From assembly GCA_965261255.1 (NCBI GenBank), contig CBDHCQ010000004.1, positions 3,348,001 through 3,412,000 on the forward strand: a stretch of 64,000 nt of DNA. Reading direction: 5' to 3'. Of this stretch, positions 32,665 to 42,815 are shown one piece after another (positions within the stretch are counted from its first letter, which is position 1; each line of letters opens with the position of its first letter). Source of the stretch: Bin80 sp965261255 (GTDB taxonomy: Bacteria > Bacteroidota > Rhodothermia > Rhodothermales > Bin80). The notes under the pieces are model-generated. The model worked only from the letters and a program-made list of their open reading frames with translations, made no database searches and was not told the DNA's origin. The position numbers and the translations under genes are program-made.

Positions 32665-34002
32665 ATGCAGCGTATACACGGCATGGGCAAGACGAAGACT
32701 AAAACTATTGCGGAATCATCTAATGATCGCAGGACTGCGGTGGAACAGTTACTGCGCATCACACATGATGGAGCTTATCGGAGCCTGATTGATCGCGGAA
32801 CGGGTCCACGGGTCGTTGCCTTGGTATCTACTGTAACCCGATGGAGGCGTTATCTGTCGTTCCTGCTTCACCATTTTCTGAGGAAAAACCATCAACGCCT
32901 TCCGCCAGAACTGGAGCAACTTCTTCTCCTGGGAATAGCAGAAATCATCCTCCTGCATGCGCCCCCTTATGCAGTCGTCAACGAAACCGTAAACCTGGCA
33001 CGGTCCATGCGATTACACACCGGGCTTACAAATGGTGTGCTCCGATCTGTGGCGCGTGCGAGGGACAGGCTACCTGAACCCGATACCGGAAATTCAATTC
33101 GTGATTTATCGATTCGCTGGTCACATCCAACCTGGCTCACACGCCGATATGTCCAGCGTTTTGGCAGGAACGAAGCCCTTCGTCTTCTGCAATGCAACAA
33201 TAAGCCGCCAACTTACAGTATTCGTGTGTGCCGAACACGTGCGAATGTACAGGAGCTCTTGGACGAACTGAATTCGAAAGGAGTGGCATTGCACGCCTCA
33301 CCTTCCCTAGAGGACTACTTCACCGTTGACTCCTTGGGTCCACTGATCAGGCAGGGCTATATGGATCGCGGTCAGTGCGCGGTGCATGATGAAAGTGCGG
33401 GATTGATTGTAAAACTGCTCAACCCCAAACCCGGTGAAACCATACTGGATGCGTGTGCGGCCCCTGGGGGCAAAGCCACAGCCATTGCCTGTCGCATGCG
33501 AGGCACGGGAAAATTGAATGCCTGGGATATTCATGCAAGCCGACTACAAAAGCTGAGAGACTCGGCGCGTGCACAGGGCTTGGAGAACATTCATACTATC
33601 GAAACCAGTCTCCTTGACGGCCCGGATATGCAAGCCGACCGCGTCCTTCTGGATGTGCCGTGCAGCGGCACGGGAGTCTTGAGTAAGCGAGCCGATTTAC
33701 GCTGGCGACGGGGTGAAGATAATCTGGTGAAGCTGGCTGAATTGCAGGACCAACTGTTGGATGCAGCCGCTGACCGTGTGCGCCCTGGTGGACTCCTCGT
33801 CTACAGTACCTGTTCTATTGAGCCGGAGGAGAACGAATCGCGGATTAGTGCTTTTCTCGAGCGCCGAACAAACTTCACCTTGGAAAACGCGGGGGATTTT
33901 GTCTCTCCGGCAATCGTAAACTCCGCTGGATATATGGTCACGCTGCAACATCAGCACAATATGGACGGGGCGTTTGCAGCTCGTGTGCGCAGACAGGATT
34001 GA
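32665..34002 (+). CDS. rsmB: 16S rRNA m5C967 methyltransferase (RsmB family)
   Basis: About 445 residues; an ATG at 32683 is an alternative start. An N-terminal NusB-like helical domain (LEQLLLLGIAEIILLHAPPY, then AVVNETVNLAR) is followed by the PUA-like and Rossmann methyltransferase parts: LDACAAPGGKATAIACRMRG is SAM motif I, DVPCSGTGVLSKRADLRWRR contains motif IV with its Cys, and VYSTCSIEPEENE contains the catalytic Cys. The enzyme methylates C967 of 16S rRNA in the cytoplasm. In E. coli rsmB follows fmt; here it stands alone and is divergent from the epimerase-uvrC run, with a 68-base intergenic region. Confidence 0.9.
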   Translation: MQRIHGMGKTKTKTIAESSNDRRTAVEQLLRITHDGAYRSLIDRGTGPRVVALVSTVTRWRRYLSFLLHHFLRKNHQRLPPELEQLLLLGIAEIILLHAPPYAVVNETVNLARSMRLHTGLTNGVLRSVARARDRLPEPDTGNSIRDLSIRWSHPTWLTRRYVQRFGRNEALRLLQCNNKPPTYSIRVCRTRANVQELLDELNSKGVALHASPSLEDYFTVDSLGPLIRQGYMDRGQCAVHDESAGLIVKLLNPKPGETILDACAAPGGKATAIACRMRGTGKLNAWDIHASRLQKLRDSARAQGLENIHTIETSLLDGPDMQADRVLLDVPCSGTGVLSKRADLRWRRGEDNLVKLAELQDQLLDAAADRVRPGGLLVYSTCSIEPEENESRISAFLERRTNFTLENAGDFVSPAIVNSAGYMVTLQHQHNMDGAFAARVRRQD

Positions 34003-34338
34003 AGAACTCAATGAGACGCTTGCAAAACTACCCGCAGACTTAAAGAGGCAACGCGATACTCATTTACGTCCTGTCAGAAGTTACCCCCGCAATAGGATAC
34101 CATGGGAGGTCGCCCGCTATACGATACCTGATTCTAAAAATTTTCAAACCGGCGGGTATTGCGCCCCGAACACTGAATAGCTCCCTCTACCACGCTCGAT
34201 CATTGGCGTGCGCCCTTCCGTAGCCGTAATCTCTGAAAATCCGCTGCACCACTTGTGCCCGTTGTCTTTTGGCAACAACGACCTCAAGCACTCTATTCTT
34301 ACCACCGCCGACAATCACCGCCTGGCATTGAACACGAA
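34003..34338. other. Gap between convergent rsmB and TonB receptor genes
   Basis: About 335 bases. The minus strand holds an open frame up to 34187 that ends in VVQRIFRDYGYGRAHAND and has coding-like character in its last 48 codons, but no acceptable start codon outside the receptor gene, so I do not call it. No terminator hairpin was recognised. Confidence 0.35.
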
Positions 34339-37191
34339 CTAAAAGTCCGCCGAGAGCCTCAAGTACAATGCCGCGCCGTTGTAATCCCATGGTGTACTGG
34401 GGACGTTTGCATTGCCTTGACTGTCTTGTTCAATTTGATCGGCAGGTCGGTCAATCGCAAAGATATTGTTGACCCCGAATGCAGCAGCATAATTCTCCCT
34501 AAACCGATATCCCACCTCTGCATCTACAATCCAGCTTCCAGTGTAGCTCCTCAGGACATCCTGCCCACCCAGTGTGCAGGTAAAACTGAACAGAACACAC
34601 GCTTTCCATCCGCTGTAATAGTTGAGGCGTAGCATACCATGGTAAGGGCCCATCATCTGGCGACCCGTTGCAATAATCCGATGATGTGGATTGACATGCT
34701 CCATTTCCACCTTGCGTCTCGGAGACAAGATGCTGACTTCTGTTGTTTCGGTCAGACGTTCTCCCAGAAACTCGGTGATCGTGGTAGGCTCTGAAAAATC
34801 CAGCAGTTCTGGACGAGTCCAATTATATGCGATGCTCGCGATAGTCGCCCGGTTATCACCGTATTCTCTGTCAAGGGACAGGAGTATGTCAACCCCGAAT
34901 TGACGAGTATCAAAGTCGTTAGAAAAGAACTTCACCTCTTGCAATGTCTCAAATCCGGCGAGTTGTCCGGATCGTCTGAGAATGCCCGTAAGCTCGTCAG
35001 AAAGCGGAATACTACCACTGAGTGCAATGCGGTCTCGGAGCGTAATGCTGAACATGTCCGCGGTGAGAACCAGATCAGGTGAAAGTCGAAGGATCGTACC
35101 TAAGGTGAGGTTCAGTGCGGATTCTTCGGTCAATGGCTTTCCACCAAGTGCTTGCGAAATCGGGTGATAGGAAGGAATCTGTCCAGCATCGATCAGTCCG
35201 AAAACGGGGTGGAAATTTGTCTGGATATTCTGAAGATTGACCTGCCCTGGTGTGGGTGCACGAACTCCTGTACTAACAGAACCCCGGAAACTCATCGCTT
35301 GTGTTGCGCGCCACAACGCCGCTACCTTTCCGGTGATCGTAGTGCCAAAATCCTCATAGAAGTTTTCATAGCGCCCGGCAATGCCAAGTTGGAAGGACTG
35401 AACGATGTCCGCTTCTAGATCAACGTATGCGGCGTAGTTTGGGCGCCCCCAACTTCCGGCATACGCGGGGGGAATTCCTTGATCTCCATTAGAGCCGACA
35501 GAAAAAGTGTAAGGGCCCTGTCGTACATAAGGGCCGACCGAGTATGAATGGAAGTCCCCAGGCAGGGTTTCAAATATCTCCGTACGCCACTGCGCTCCCC
35601 AGGCAATATTCAGTGGTGAATAAAAGCTCTCCAAATCAACCGGATAGCTCATATCCAGGTTAACGCTGTATTCCTGCTGCACGAAATCACGCTGACGGAA
35701 GTCGCTGGGACTCTCGGGACCCCAGGAAGCATTCACGGTATTGCGAATGAAATAGTCCATGAGGCTTCTGCCCAGACTTGCACTCACATCCCAAGTCAGC
35801 CCAGACTGAGTGTACCCCCTAACGCCGGCGACTGCACTTAAATCTGAGATGTCCGCCCCAAACCGGGGAGTGAAGCCCCCCGGATAGTCTTCGTTGAAGA
35901 GAAAGCAGGTCCCACGGTACTGCTGTACGAAAGATTGAACTGCATCAAAGTTTGAATCCAGTGGGGGAAGAATTTCCGAACTAAGGCAATCAATTCCATC
36001 ATTTGGATCAAGATCTGCAACTGCACGAATTGCATCTTCACCAGATCCGAACCGGAAGACATTGGCACGTGCGATACTTCCTCCCGGCATTCTGAAAAAA
36101 TAGCTCCCATTGCCAGAACGTTGACCATACCCTCCGAAGGCGTACAGCTGTGTGGACGCGGTGAGATCCAGTTCAGCATTCACAAACGCGGTAATGGCAT
36201 GATCAATGTCTGGATTCCCCCAGATAATACCAGGAAGCTTGACCGGATACCCTTTACTCTCCAGATTTCTCGCAGCTACCTGGTTCACTGAACGACTGGT
36301 CGGCTCGGTATTACGATACTCAAGACTCACATTCACGAAGCCGTCGTCGGTAAGCGGAAAGCCTGCATTGGCTGCAATGGTCACATAGCGCCCGTCGCCC
36401 TGGTGATACTGCCCAACCTGCGATTGAACAGAAAACCCGTGATCCGCATCGCGGAGTTGCAGGTTGAAAACTCCAGCAATCGCATCTGCACCGTACTGGG
36501 CGGATGCCCCATCCCGTAATACTTCAAACTGCTTAATTGCAATACTCGGGATCATGTTCATATCCGGCCCTTGGGAGCCAAGGATTAGCGCGCTCCCAAA
36601 TAGAGCAAGAGAACCAGTGCGATGACGGCGTTTACCATTGACTAGGAGAATCGTGTTGTCAGGTGAGAGCCCCCTTAACGTCGGAGGTCTTACAAAAGTG
36701 GTGGACCCATCAATCTCATGCCTCTGGACGTTGTAGGAGGGGATTTGGGAGCGGAGAATATCATCAATATCCGTGCTCGCGGTGCTCCGCAGATCCCGCG
36801 GAGAGATGACATCAATGGGCACTGCTGAATCGGTAACAAGTCGCGGCAGTCGCCGTGTCCCAACAACAACCAGACCCTCAATGTCTTCAATGGATGGAAC
36901 AAGTGTCACATTCAGTTCCTCCCCATCCATCGGAGGCGAAAGGCGTTGTGTCACATATCCGACAAACGAGAACACCAGGATGTCATTCTCAGAGCGAACT
37001 TCAATTTCATATGTGCCATCTGACGACGTAGTAGTTCCTATGCTAGTCCCTTCAATGACAACCGTTACGAACTCCAATGGATCTCCGGTTTCTCCGTCAC
37101 TAACCGTCCCACGAACAATCATCTGAGCCAGTGCAGTGGGAACCATCGAACAGGCTAGACTAAGCAGCAAGGTAAGTCTTAGAATAGGCAT
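34339..37191 (-). CDS. TonB-dependent outer-membrane receptor, large, with carboxypeptidase-like domain
   Basis: 950 residues from the ATG at 37191. This start gives a clean signal peptide (MPILRLTLLLSLACS, ending TALAQ); the longer frame to 37302 adds 37 residues that would bury it. A CarboxypepD_reg-like domain (IVRGTVSDGETGDPLEFVTV) is followed by a plug domain with PTLRGLSPDNTILLVNGKRR and VLRDGASAQYGADAIAGVFN, then a long barrel ending with LRLSADF. The plug resembles receptors annotated for siderophores or vitamin-like ligands, but the substrate is not determinable. It is monocistronic between two gene-poor stretches. Confidence 0.92.
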   Translation of the reverse strand: MPILRLTLLLSLACSMVPTALAQMIVRGTVSDGETGDPLEFVTVVIEGTSIGTTTSSDGTYEIEVRSENDILVFSFVGYVTQRLSPPMDGEELNVTLVPSIEDIEGLVVVGTRRLPRLVTDSAVPIDVISPRDLRSTASTDIDDILRSQIPSYNVQRHEIDGSTTFVRPPTLRGLSPDNTILLVNGKRRHRTGSLALFGSALILGSQGPDMNMIPSIAIKQFEVLRDGASAQYGADAIAGVFNLQLRDADHGFSVQSQVGQYHQGDGRYVTIAANAGFPLTDDGFVNVSLEYRNTEPTSRSVNQVAARNLESKGYPVKLPGIIWGNPDIDHAITAFVNAELDLTASTQLYAFGGYGQRSGNGSYFFRMPGGSIARANVFRFGSGEDAIRAVADLDPNDGIDCLSSEILPPLDSNFDAVQSFVQQYRGTCFLFNEDYPGGFTPRFGADISDLSAVAGVRGYTQSGLTWDVSASLGRSLMDYFIRNTVNASWGPESPSDFRQRDFVQQEYSVNLDMSYPVDLESFYSPLNIAWGAQWRTEIFETLPGDFHSYSVGPYVRQGPYTFSVGSNGDQGIPPAYAGSWGRPNYAAYVDLEADIVQSFQLGIAGRYENFYEDFGTTITGKVAALWRATQAMSFRGSVSTGVRAPTPGQVNLQNIQTNFHPVFGLIDAGQIPSYHPISQALGGKPLTEESALNLTLGTILRLSPDLVLTADMFSITLRDRIALSGSIPLSDELTGILRRSGQLAGFETLQEVKFFSNDFDTRQFGVDILLSLDREYGDNRATIASIAYNWTRPELLDFSEPTTITEFLGERLTETTEVSILSPRRKVEMEHVNPHHRIIATGRQMMGPYHGMLRLNYYSGWKACVLFSFTCTLGGQDVLRSYTGSWIVDAEVGYRFRENYAAAFGVNNIFAIDRPADQIEQDSQGNANVPSTPWDYNGAALYLRLSADF

Positions 37192-38097
37192 GAGAAACGA
37201 TATTTTATTATACAATACAGGATAGTGATTTTTTACATTAATATCCAAGTAGCCCCGGAGATACCAATGGCACAAACGAGAAAACGTAACCTTCGAGTTC
37301 ACAAACCGGGACTTTCCCGAATAGATAAAGAAGCTTGAAGCGGCCTATGCTGCCGCGCATATGCACAGGCAATTGAAAACCTGACCACACTGATTACAAT
37401 CCTGGAATCCCGATTTCCGCAAGCAACGGCAAGCTTAATGGAGGGACTGAAGGAAACGCTCGCCCTTCACTAACTAGGAGCCGCCAAGCCACCGCAAAAT
37501 CTACCTGAACCACGAATATCACTGAGTGCATCACCAGTAGGCTGGCCCACACGATGCGCAGGAACACTCGATGGTCGGATTCGAATCAGAACCAACGACA
37601 GGATTGCCATGGCGCGCTTCGACACTGAACAACGATCTCTTACTCCAATCCCGCAGAACGGGCACTGGGAAGCCCTGATCCGAGTACTGAAACAACACAG
37701 TCAGACCCCAAATCAGCACATTGCTGGGATTCAAGAATTCCCCAACCCTACTATAATTGGGGCATCCCTGTGCCCATTGATAAAGTACTCATTTCGGGAT
37801 TGTATCTTCAATATCTCTCACGCCCGCGCGAGCTCTCTTTCTGGTTCAGTCGCGGCCTGCGAGGAACAGTTGTATTTTGATTTCACCGATCCCCCAACGG
37901 TACGAAAACAATGTATCTGTTGTAGACTAAGGGAAATTTCTCGGTTGCATCTTCCACCAGATTGGACAATGACTGGGGGCAATGGGCGCCATTTTGAGCC
38001 ATTGAAACGGCATCCACATCATGAAAAGCAGGGAATTATCTCGCCTGGAGCGCCCATCGCAGGAAAGAGCTAATCCCCGACAGAACCAAAGAATAAT
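37192..38097. other. Gene-poor region upstream of the TonB receptor
   Basis: About 900 bases. It contains a probable transposase scrap (next entry) and a 154-codon plus-strand frame at 37609-38073 without similarity, ribosome-binding site or coding-like composition, which I do not accept. A CCCCAA/TTGGGG inverted repeat lies near 37740-37762. The receptor promoter should be in the AT-rich first 60 bases. Confidence 0.4.
37340..37480 (+). pseudogene. IS256-type (mutator) transposase scrap
   Basis: The plus-strand frame reads NLTTLITILESRFPQATASL then MEGLKETLALH and a stop at 37471. The pattern L-x(n)-RxFPxAxxxLxEGLxETL is characteristic of the region just before the second half of the catalytic domain in IS256-family transposases. 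Only about 35-45 residues remain, interrupted by stops on both sides. Confidence 0.4.
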
Positions 38098-38544
38098 ATG
38101 AAACTTAATATCTGGATACTATTTATCGGTTGTTTTCTCGCCGTGCCGTCACCACTACGTGCCCAGGAATCACCTGGCCGCTTCATGCTGGAAGCTGGAC
38201 TCGTCGGAGGAAGCGGGGACGCTTGCCCGGGGCATTACATCCGCGTCACCGGACAGGTCGTTGGTCCGCTATCACTTTATGGTATGGTGGAGAATTACCG
38301 ATGCCAGGATCTAACGGGATCAGCGAACCGGATCGGCGTTTCAGTGTTGGCAGCTCGTTCCAACTGGCTCGTGCGACCCGAATTACGGACAGGTATTGAG
38401 TACGATGGAGGAACTCTTTCCCAGACTTTCGGAGCAGGTTTGGTGTTTGGGCGACGCTACGGAGCACGTACTACTGTCCACCTGGGAAATGTGTTTGATA
38501 ATCCTATTGTCCTCTTTCACTTGGGCGGATACCTTCGTTTTTAA
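38098..38544 (+). CDS. Small secreted beta-barrel-like protein of unknown function
   Basis: 148 residues. It has a clear signal peptide (MKLNIWILFIGCFLAVPSPL, then RAQE). The mature part alternates hydrophobic and polar residues, with repeated G-x-G and aromatic positions, and ends in LFHLGGYLRF, an outer-membrane beta-signal-like C-terminus ending in Phe. This suggests a small outer-membrane barrel with perhaps 8 strands. Two cysteines (DACPGHY, NYRCQDL) could pair. No family is recognised. It has no close neighbour on the same strand. Confidence 0.65.
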   Translation: MKLNIWILFIGCFLAVPSPLRAQESPGRFMLEAGLVGGSGDACPGHYIRVTGQVVGPLSLYGMVENYRCQDLTGSANRIGVSVLAARSNWLVRPELRTGIEYDGGTLSQTFGAGLVFGRRYGARTTVHLGNVFDNPIVLFHLGGYLRF

Positions 38545-38994
38545 CCACGCCATGACCAATAAATTCTTCCCCCTACCTCAATATGGGACCTCCCCGCCGC
38601 GGGAATTAATTAGGGGACATTGGAATAGTGCTTCTAGCACTCACATTCAGGCGAATTATTAAGTGTCGCCGACGAAATAGGTGACTTAAGCCACGTTCTG
38701 GGAGGAAAAACCCGATAAACGAGTGTGAATTCTATATGCGATCTGCTATTGCGGAGCGAAAACCGGTGATCGCAGGCAATGACAATGGAAGCATCAAAAC
38801 GAAGATTGTCGCTACCTTGTGCTGAAGACCATGTACGGAACCCAGACACTATAGCCAGTTGTGTCAGGCTATCGGTACAGAACATAACCGTTCATCCGTA
38901 CCTTCAGGGAGTTGAATGAAGACAGACAGTGCTTTAATTGGCGGCTGAGTGCAAAAAGATACTGAGCAAGGTTGCCCAAACGGATAATCTACCC
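38545..38994. other. Gene-free stretch before the DUF6807/dehydrogenase fusion gene
   Basis: About 450 bases with no recognisable gene. The sequence is mixed, with no long frame. The promoter of the 38995 gene is expected here but was not identified. Confidence 0.4.
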
Positions 38995-41900
38995 ATGAAA
39001 AACTTGATTCCAATAGTGGTTGTTGTTGCCCTTGCAGGCTGCACATCCAGTGCAACCGAGACTTCTCGCCTGAGGGCCTTAAAAGCGAATGATCAGGTTG
39101 TTGTACTGAACGATGTACGTGGAGACACCGCTCTGGTGGTGCAGTCTGCGCAGGACTTCAGGCCGTTTTTGCATCCGATCTTGACGCCGGATGGTGCGAC
39201 CTCAGTGACACAATTCAGCCCCGACCATCATCGCCATCAGACCGGCCTGTACTGGGGCTTCACACGGCTGAATGGTCGGGATTACTTCCATCACCCGGAG
39301 GGGGATTATTGGCAACGAGACACTGTGATGGTAAACCGAGCCGCCGGAGACACCATTGGCTGGACTACCGTCTATAACCTACTTGACGAGAACGGCAATC
39401 CTGTTCTCCAGGAAACCCAGAACTGGACTATATTCGAAGCAGACAGTGCTGTTGTACTGGATTTAATCTGGACAGGCAAGGCCATTGACGACATTGTTGT
39501 CGGCGAATATGATTACGGCGGTCTGTTTCTGCGGATGCCGTGGGCCCAAGGGATGGAAGGACGTGCAGTGAATGCCGCACGACAGCGCAATCATTTTGCT
39601 GAGGGCCAGCGGGCCATGTGGATGGATGTTGGTCTTTCGCTGCCGGGGCGCGAAGATATGGCCCACGTTGCCATATTTGATCATCCTGATAATGCGGATT
39701 TTCCGCAACCGTGGCGTGTGGATGGTCAATTGGGAGTAGGACCCGTTCGTGCCAGACTTGGCGATTGGACCATTGAAGCCGGTAATACGGAAACCATCCG
39801 GCACCGTTTACTCGTGTACACGGGAGAAATGAGTGACATTACGATGCGGGAAAAATGGGAGGACTATGCCGATCGCTCCGGTGCAATGTATTCCACCGCG
39901 TCCCTATGGGGATTGGCACAACAGGAAGCACGAGAAGCAGAATTCCTTACCCCGGTAGCAGCAGCGGAGATGATGACGCTGAAAGAGGGCTACGAGGTTA
40001 ACGCATGGGCCGGTGAACCACTACTCACGCAACCCATGGCCTTTGCCTGGGATGATCAAGGGCGGTTGTGGGTAGCAGAGAATCGGGACTACGAATCACG
40101 TCAGACAGGATTCTCCGGGTCTGGAGATAGCCGCATCGTGATCCTGGAAGATACCGATCGCGATGGCACCGCAGATGTTCGAAAAGTTTTTATGGAAGGA
40201 ATTGCTTTCCCAAGTGCACTGGCAATAGGTTTTGATGGGGTTTTTCTTGGCGCCCCGCCCCACCTGCTCTTTATTCCCGATCGCAATGGCGACGACCGTG
40301 CAGATGTCAATGACATTGAGATCCGCCTTACCGGCTGGGGAATTCGGGACAGACATGAAACGATTAACAGTTTTCACTGGGGGCCTGACGGATGGCTCTA
40401 TGGCCTTGAAGGGTTTGCCACCTCATCGGTGATAAGAAAACCAGGACCAGATGCACAGCTTTATGGACATAACGATGCCTTCCCGGAAGATCTACTGGAG
40501 GCCGACGGTGTGGAAATCAATGGTGGCGTGTGGCGCTATCATCCGACAAAGGACAAGTTTGAAACGGTGGCACACGGCTTCAGTAACCCCTGGGGGATTG
40601 ATTACGACGCACACGGTGAACTCTTTATAAGCGCCTGTGTGATCCCGCATATTTTTCATGTAACCCCGGGCGGGATCTACATGCGGCAGGGCGGCACTCA
40701 CATAAACCCCCATATTTACGAAGATATTGCTCCCATTGTAGACCACCGACACCGTTCGGCGCACGGGGGCGCCCGCATCTATCAATCTGATGCATTTGCC
40801 CCGGAAGAAACGGGACGTCTGTTCATGGCCAACATTCATGAGCACGCTGTCCTGAGTGATGTACTGCATCCAAGTCGTAGTGGGTTCGTAGCCAGTCATG
40901 GAGATGAGTTTATGATGGCACATAATGCTCAATGGGTTGGCTTCAGTATGGAGATAGGCCCAGAGGGAGCACTATACGTTCTTGACTGGCACGACGCTGA
41001 CATCTGTGGCGGGGATGTTCTGGACAAGGATACGGGGAGGATCTTTCGAATTACACCGTCAGAGTCTCATGCCGTGGAATGGGATGGTCGTTATGGGGAT
41101 TTGCGTCAGCTCAGCGACCTTGAGCTGGCAGAGCTTCAGGAGAGCCGAAGTGACTGGCATGCCCGGCGCGCCCGTGTAATATTGCAGCACCGAGCGAGTA
41201 CGCGCGCACTGGATGCCTCAGCCCTGACTCATCTGCACACACTTTATGAAACTGGTGCCACAACGCCCCTCAGACTGCGAGCGCTGTGGTCGCTGTACAT
41301 AACAGGTAATTTCTCGCTTGAATCTCTTTCGGGTGCACTGCAGGACAGGGAACCCTATATAAGAGCCTGGGGCGTTCGATTGATCACAGAACAGGACGCA
41401 ATAGATCCTGACGTTCTGCTGGCTCTTGAGAAACTTTCCGAGGGGGAGAGCTCTCCCGTCGTACGTAAATACCTCGCAGCTATGCTTCAGCGGATCCCCA
41501 ATGAGCGGCGCTGGCCAATCATTGCGGCGTTGATGAACTACCCGGAGGACAGCGAGGACCCAAACATTCCAACCTTATTATGGACAGGTTTTGAGCCACT
41601 AGTGGCGGAAGCACCTGAACGCGCACTTTTGCTAATTGAAGATGCGGATGACTATCCGAAAATGACGGAGTTTGTGGGGCGGCGACTGGTTGGAGCCGGA
41701 CATATGTCTCCACTGCTTGCTGCACTACACGCAAGCCGGAATGAACATCTGCTGCGTGGTATGCTAGCGGGCTTGGAAGGCGCGGGAGATATAGAAGCAC
41801 CCGAAGACTGGGATCGTACGTACCGGAGATTGCGACGCAAACGTGAAACTCGCGCACTTGCAACCACAGCTGCCCAGCTATTTGGTGATGCAGAGGCTGA

Positions 41901-42780
41901 ACGTGTACTTATGACTGAGGTGATGAATGCTTCCTTGTCTTCGGAGCGGAGGATTGCGGCGTTGACAACACTTGCACCGTCACAACCTGACGCACTCAGA
42001 CAAGCCCTGTTTGAATTAGTTAATGACCCGAGTATGCGAACTGCGTCAATCCAGGCAGTCGCAGCTTTCGATGACGAGGAACTGGGGCAACTTCTGCTCT
42101 CAATGTACGTGGATGCAACCCCCTCAGAAAAAGAGGCCATCATTCAAACCATGGCATCACGTCCAGTATACGGATGGATGCTGGTTGAGTCACTCCATGA
42201 TGGTTCAATCCAGCGTAATGATATTCCTGTCTGGATCGCCCGGCAAATGCGGCGTGTTGTGGGAAGTGGTTTTGTAGAAATCTGGGGACCCATTGACGAA
42301 CTTCCAGGAGATAAGGCCGCGGATTATGCCCGATATCACACCCTAGTAACGTCTGGAATGGCGGCGGATGCTGCCAATGGACAGATTGTATTTGCACAGG
42401 CCTGCGGAGCATGCCACCAAATGAATGGTGTCGGCGGACTTATAGGCCCGGACCTGACGGGATCCAATCGAACGGATGTAGACTACCTGCTCAGCAACCT
42501 CGTTTACCCGGATGAGTTCATCCAAGATGATTACCGGATGGTGCTCGCAACGACCCGCGGCGGACGTACGTATATAGGTACCCTGGTAGGTGAAAGTGAC
42601 CGCCAGGTTACACTCCGGCCCATTGGACAGAAGGATGTTGTGCTGAATCGCACCGAGATACAATCACTGGAGGTTTCCGAGGAGTCATTAATGCCGGAAG
42701 AATTGCTCACTGTGCTGTCCGATAAAGAAATTCAAGATCTGTTCGCGTATTTGCGAACCGCTGAGACGTCAACTCAATAG
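38995..42780 (+). CDS. DUF6807 / PVC-type membrane-bound dehydrogenase / HEAT / cytochrome c fusion lipoprotein
   Basis: 1261 residues from the ATG at 38995, whose product has a lipobox (VVVVALAGC). The order is: a DUF6807 (PmoA-like) domain (about 60-300; FSPDHHRHQTGLYWGF, then RHRLLVYTGEM); a beta-propeller dehydrogenase-like domain (about 320-700; DQGRLWVAENRDYE, RIVILEDTDRDGTADV, ALYVLDWHDADICGG); a HEAT-like helical region (about 720-1090); and a C-terminal cytochrome c (ACGACHQMNGVGGLIGPDLT, near residue 1137). The propeller-HEAT-CxxCH architecture is the PVC-type haem protein common in Planctomycetes and Bacteroidota and is thought to act in carbohydrate oxidation. The N-terminal DUF6807 part is usually a separate protein in my experience. 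It acts in the periplasm or at the surface. Confidence 0.85.
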   Translation: MKNLIPIVVVVALAGCTSSATETSRLRALKANDQVVVLNDVRGDTALVVQSAQDFRPFLHPILTPDGATSVTQFSPDHHRHQTGLYWGFTRLNGRDYFHHPEGDYWQRDTVMVNRAAGDTIGWTTVYNLLDENGNPVLQETQNWTIFEADSAVVLDLIWTGKAIDDIVVGEYDYGGLFLRMPWAQGMEGRAVNAARQRNHFAEGQRAMWMDVGLSLPGREDMAHVAIFDHPDNADFPQPWRVDGQLGVGPVRARLGDWTIEAGNTETIRHRLLVYTGEMSDITMREKWEDYADRSGAMYSTASLWGLAQQEAREAEFLTPVAAAEMMTLKEGYEVNAWAGEPLLTQPMAFAWDDQGRLWVAENRDYESRQTGFSGSGDSRIVILEDTDRDGTADVRKVFMEGIAFPSALAIGFDGVFLGAPPHLLFIPDRNGDDRADVNDIEIRLTGWGIRDRHETINSFHWGPDGWLYGLEGFATSSVIRKPGPDAQLYGHNDAFPEDLLEADGVEINGGVWRYHPTKDKFETVAHGFSNPWGIDYDAHGELFISACVIPHIFHVTPGGIYMRQGGTHINPHIYEDIAPIVDHRHRSAHGGARIYQSDAFAPEETGRLFMANIHEHAVLSDVLHPSRSGFVASHGDEFMMAHNAQWVGFSMEIGPEGALYVLDWHDADICGGDVLDKDTGRIFRITPSESHAVEWDGRYGDLRQLSDLELAELQESRSDWHARRARVILQHRASTRALDASALTHLHTLYETGATTPLRLRALWSLYITGNFSLESLSGALQDREPYIRAWGVRLITEQDAIDPDVLLALEKLSEGESSPVVRKYLAAMLQRIPNERRWPIIAALMNYPEDSEDPNIPTLLWTGFEPLVAEAPERALLLIEDADDYPKMTEFVGRRLVGAGHMSPLLAALHASRNEHLLRGMLAGLEGAGDIEAPEDWDRTYRRLRRKRETRALATTAAQLFGDAEAERVLMTEVMNASLSSERRIAALTTLAPSQPDALRQALFELVNDPSMRTASIQAVAAFDDEELGQLLLSMYVDATPSEKEAIIQTMASRPVYGWMLVESLHDGSIQRNDIPVWIARQMRRVVGSGFVEIWGPIDELPGDKAADYARYHTLVTSGMAADAANGQIVFAQACGACHQMNGVGGLIGPDLTGSNRTDVDYLLSNLVYPDEFIQDDYRMVLATTRGGRTYIGTLVGESDRQVTLRPIGQKDVVLNRTEIQSLEVSEESLMPEELLTVLSDKEIQDLFAYLRTAETSTQ

Positions 42781-42815
42781 GTTTGGGGGTATAAACGTTG
42801 AGCCTGTAATTCCGA

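Noticed and set aside
34187..34390. A minus-strand open frame with a coding-like C-terminal part (VVQRIFRDYGYG).
   Set aside because: The only start codons lie inside the TonB receptor gene or late in the frame, and no SD is present. It could be a short gene but is not supported.
37609..38073. A 154-codon plus-strand open frame.
   Set aside because: No similarity, no ribosome-binding site, unusual composition and location in a decayed region. Probably non-coding.
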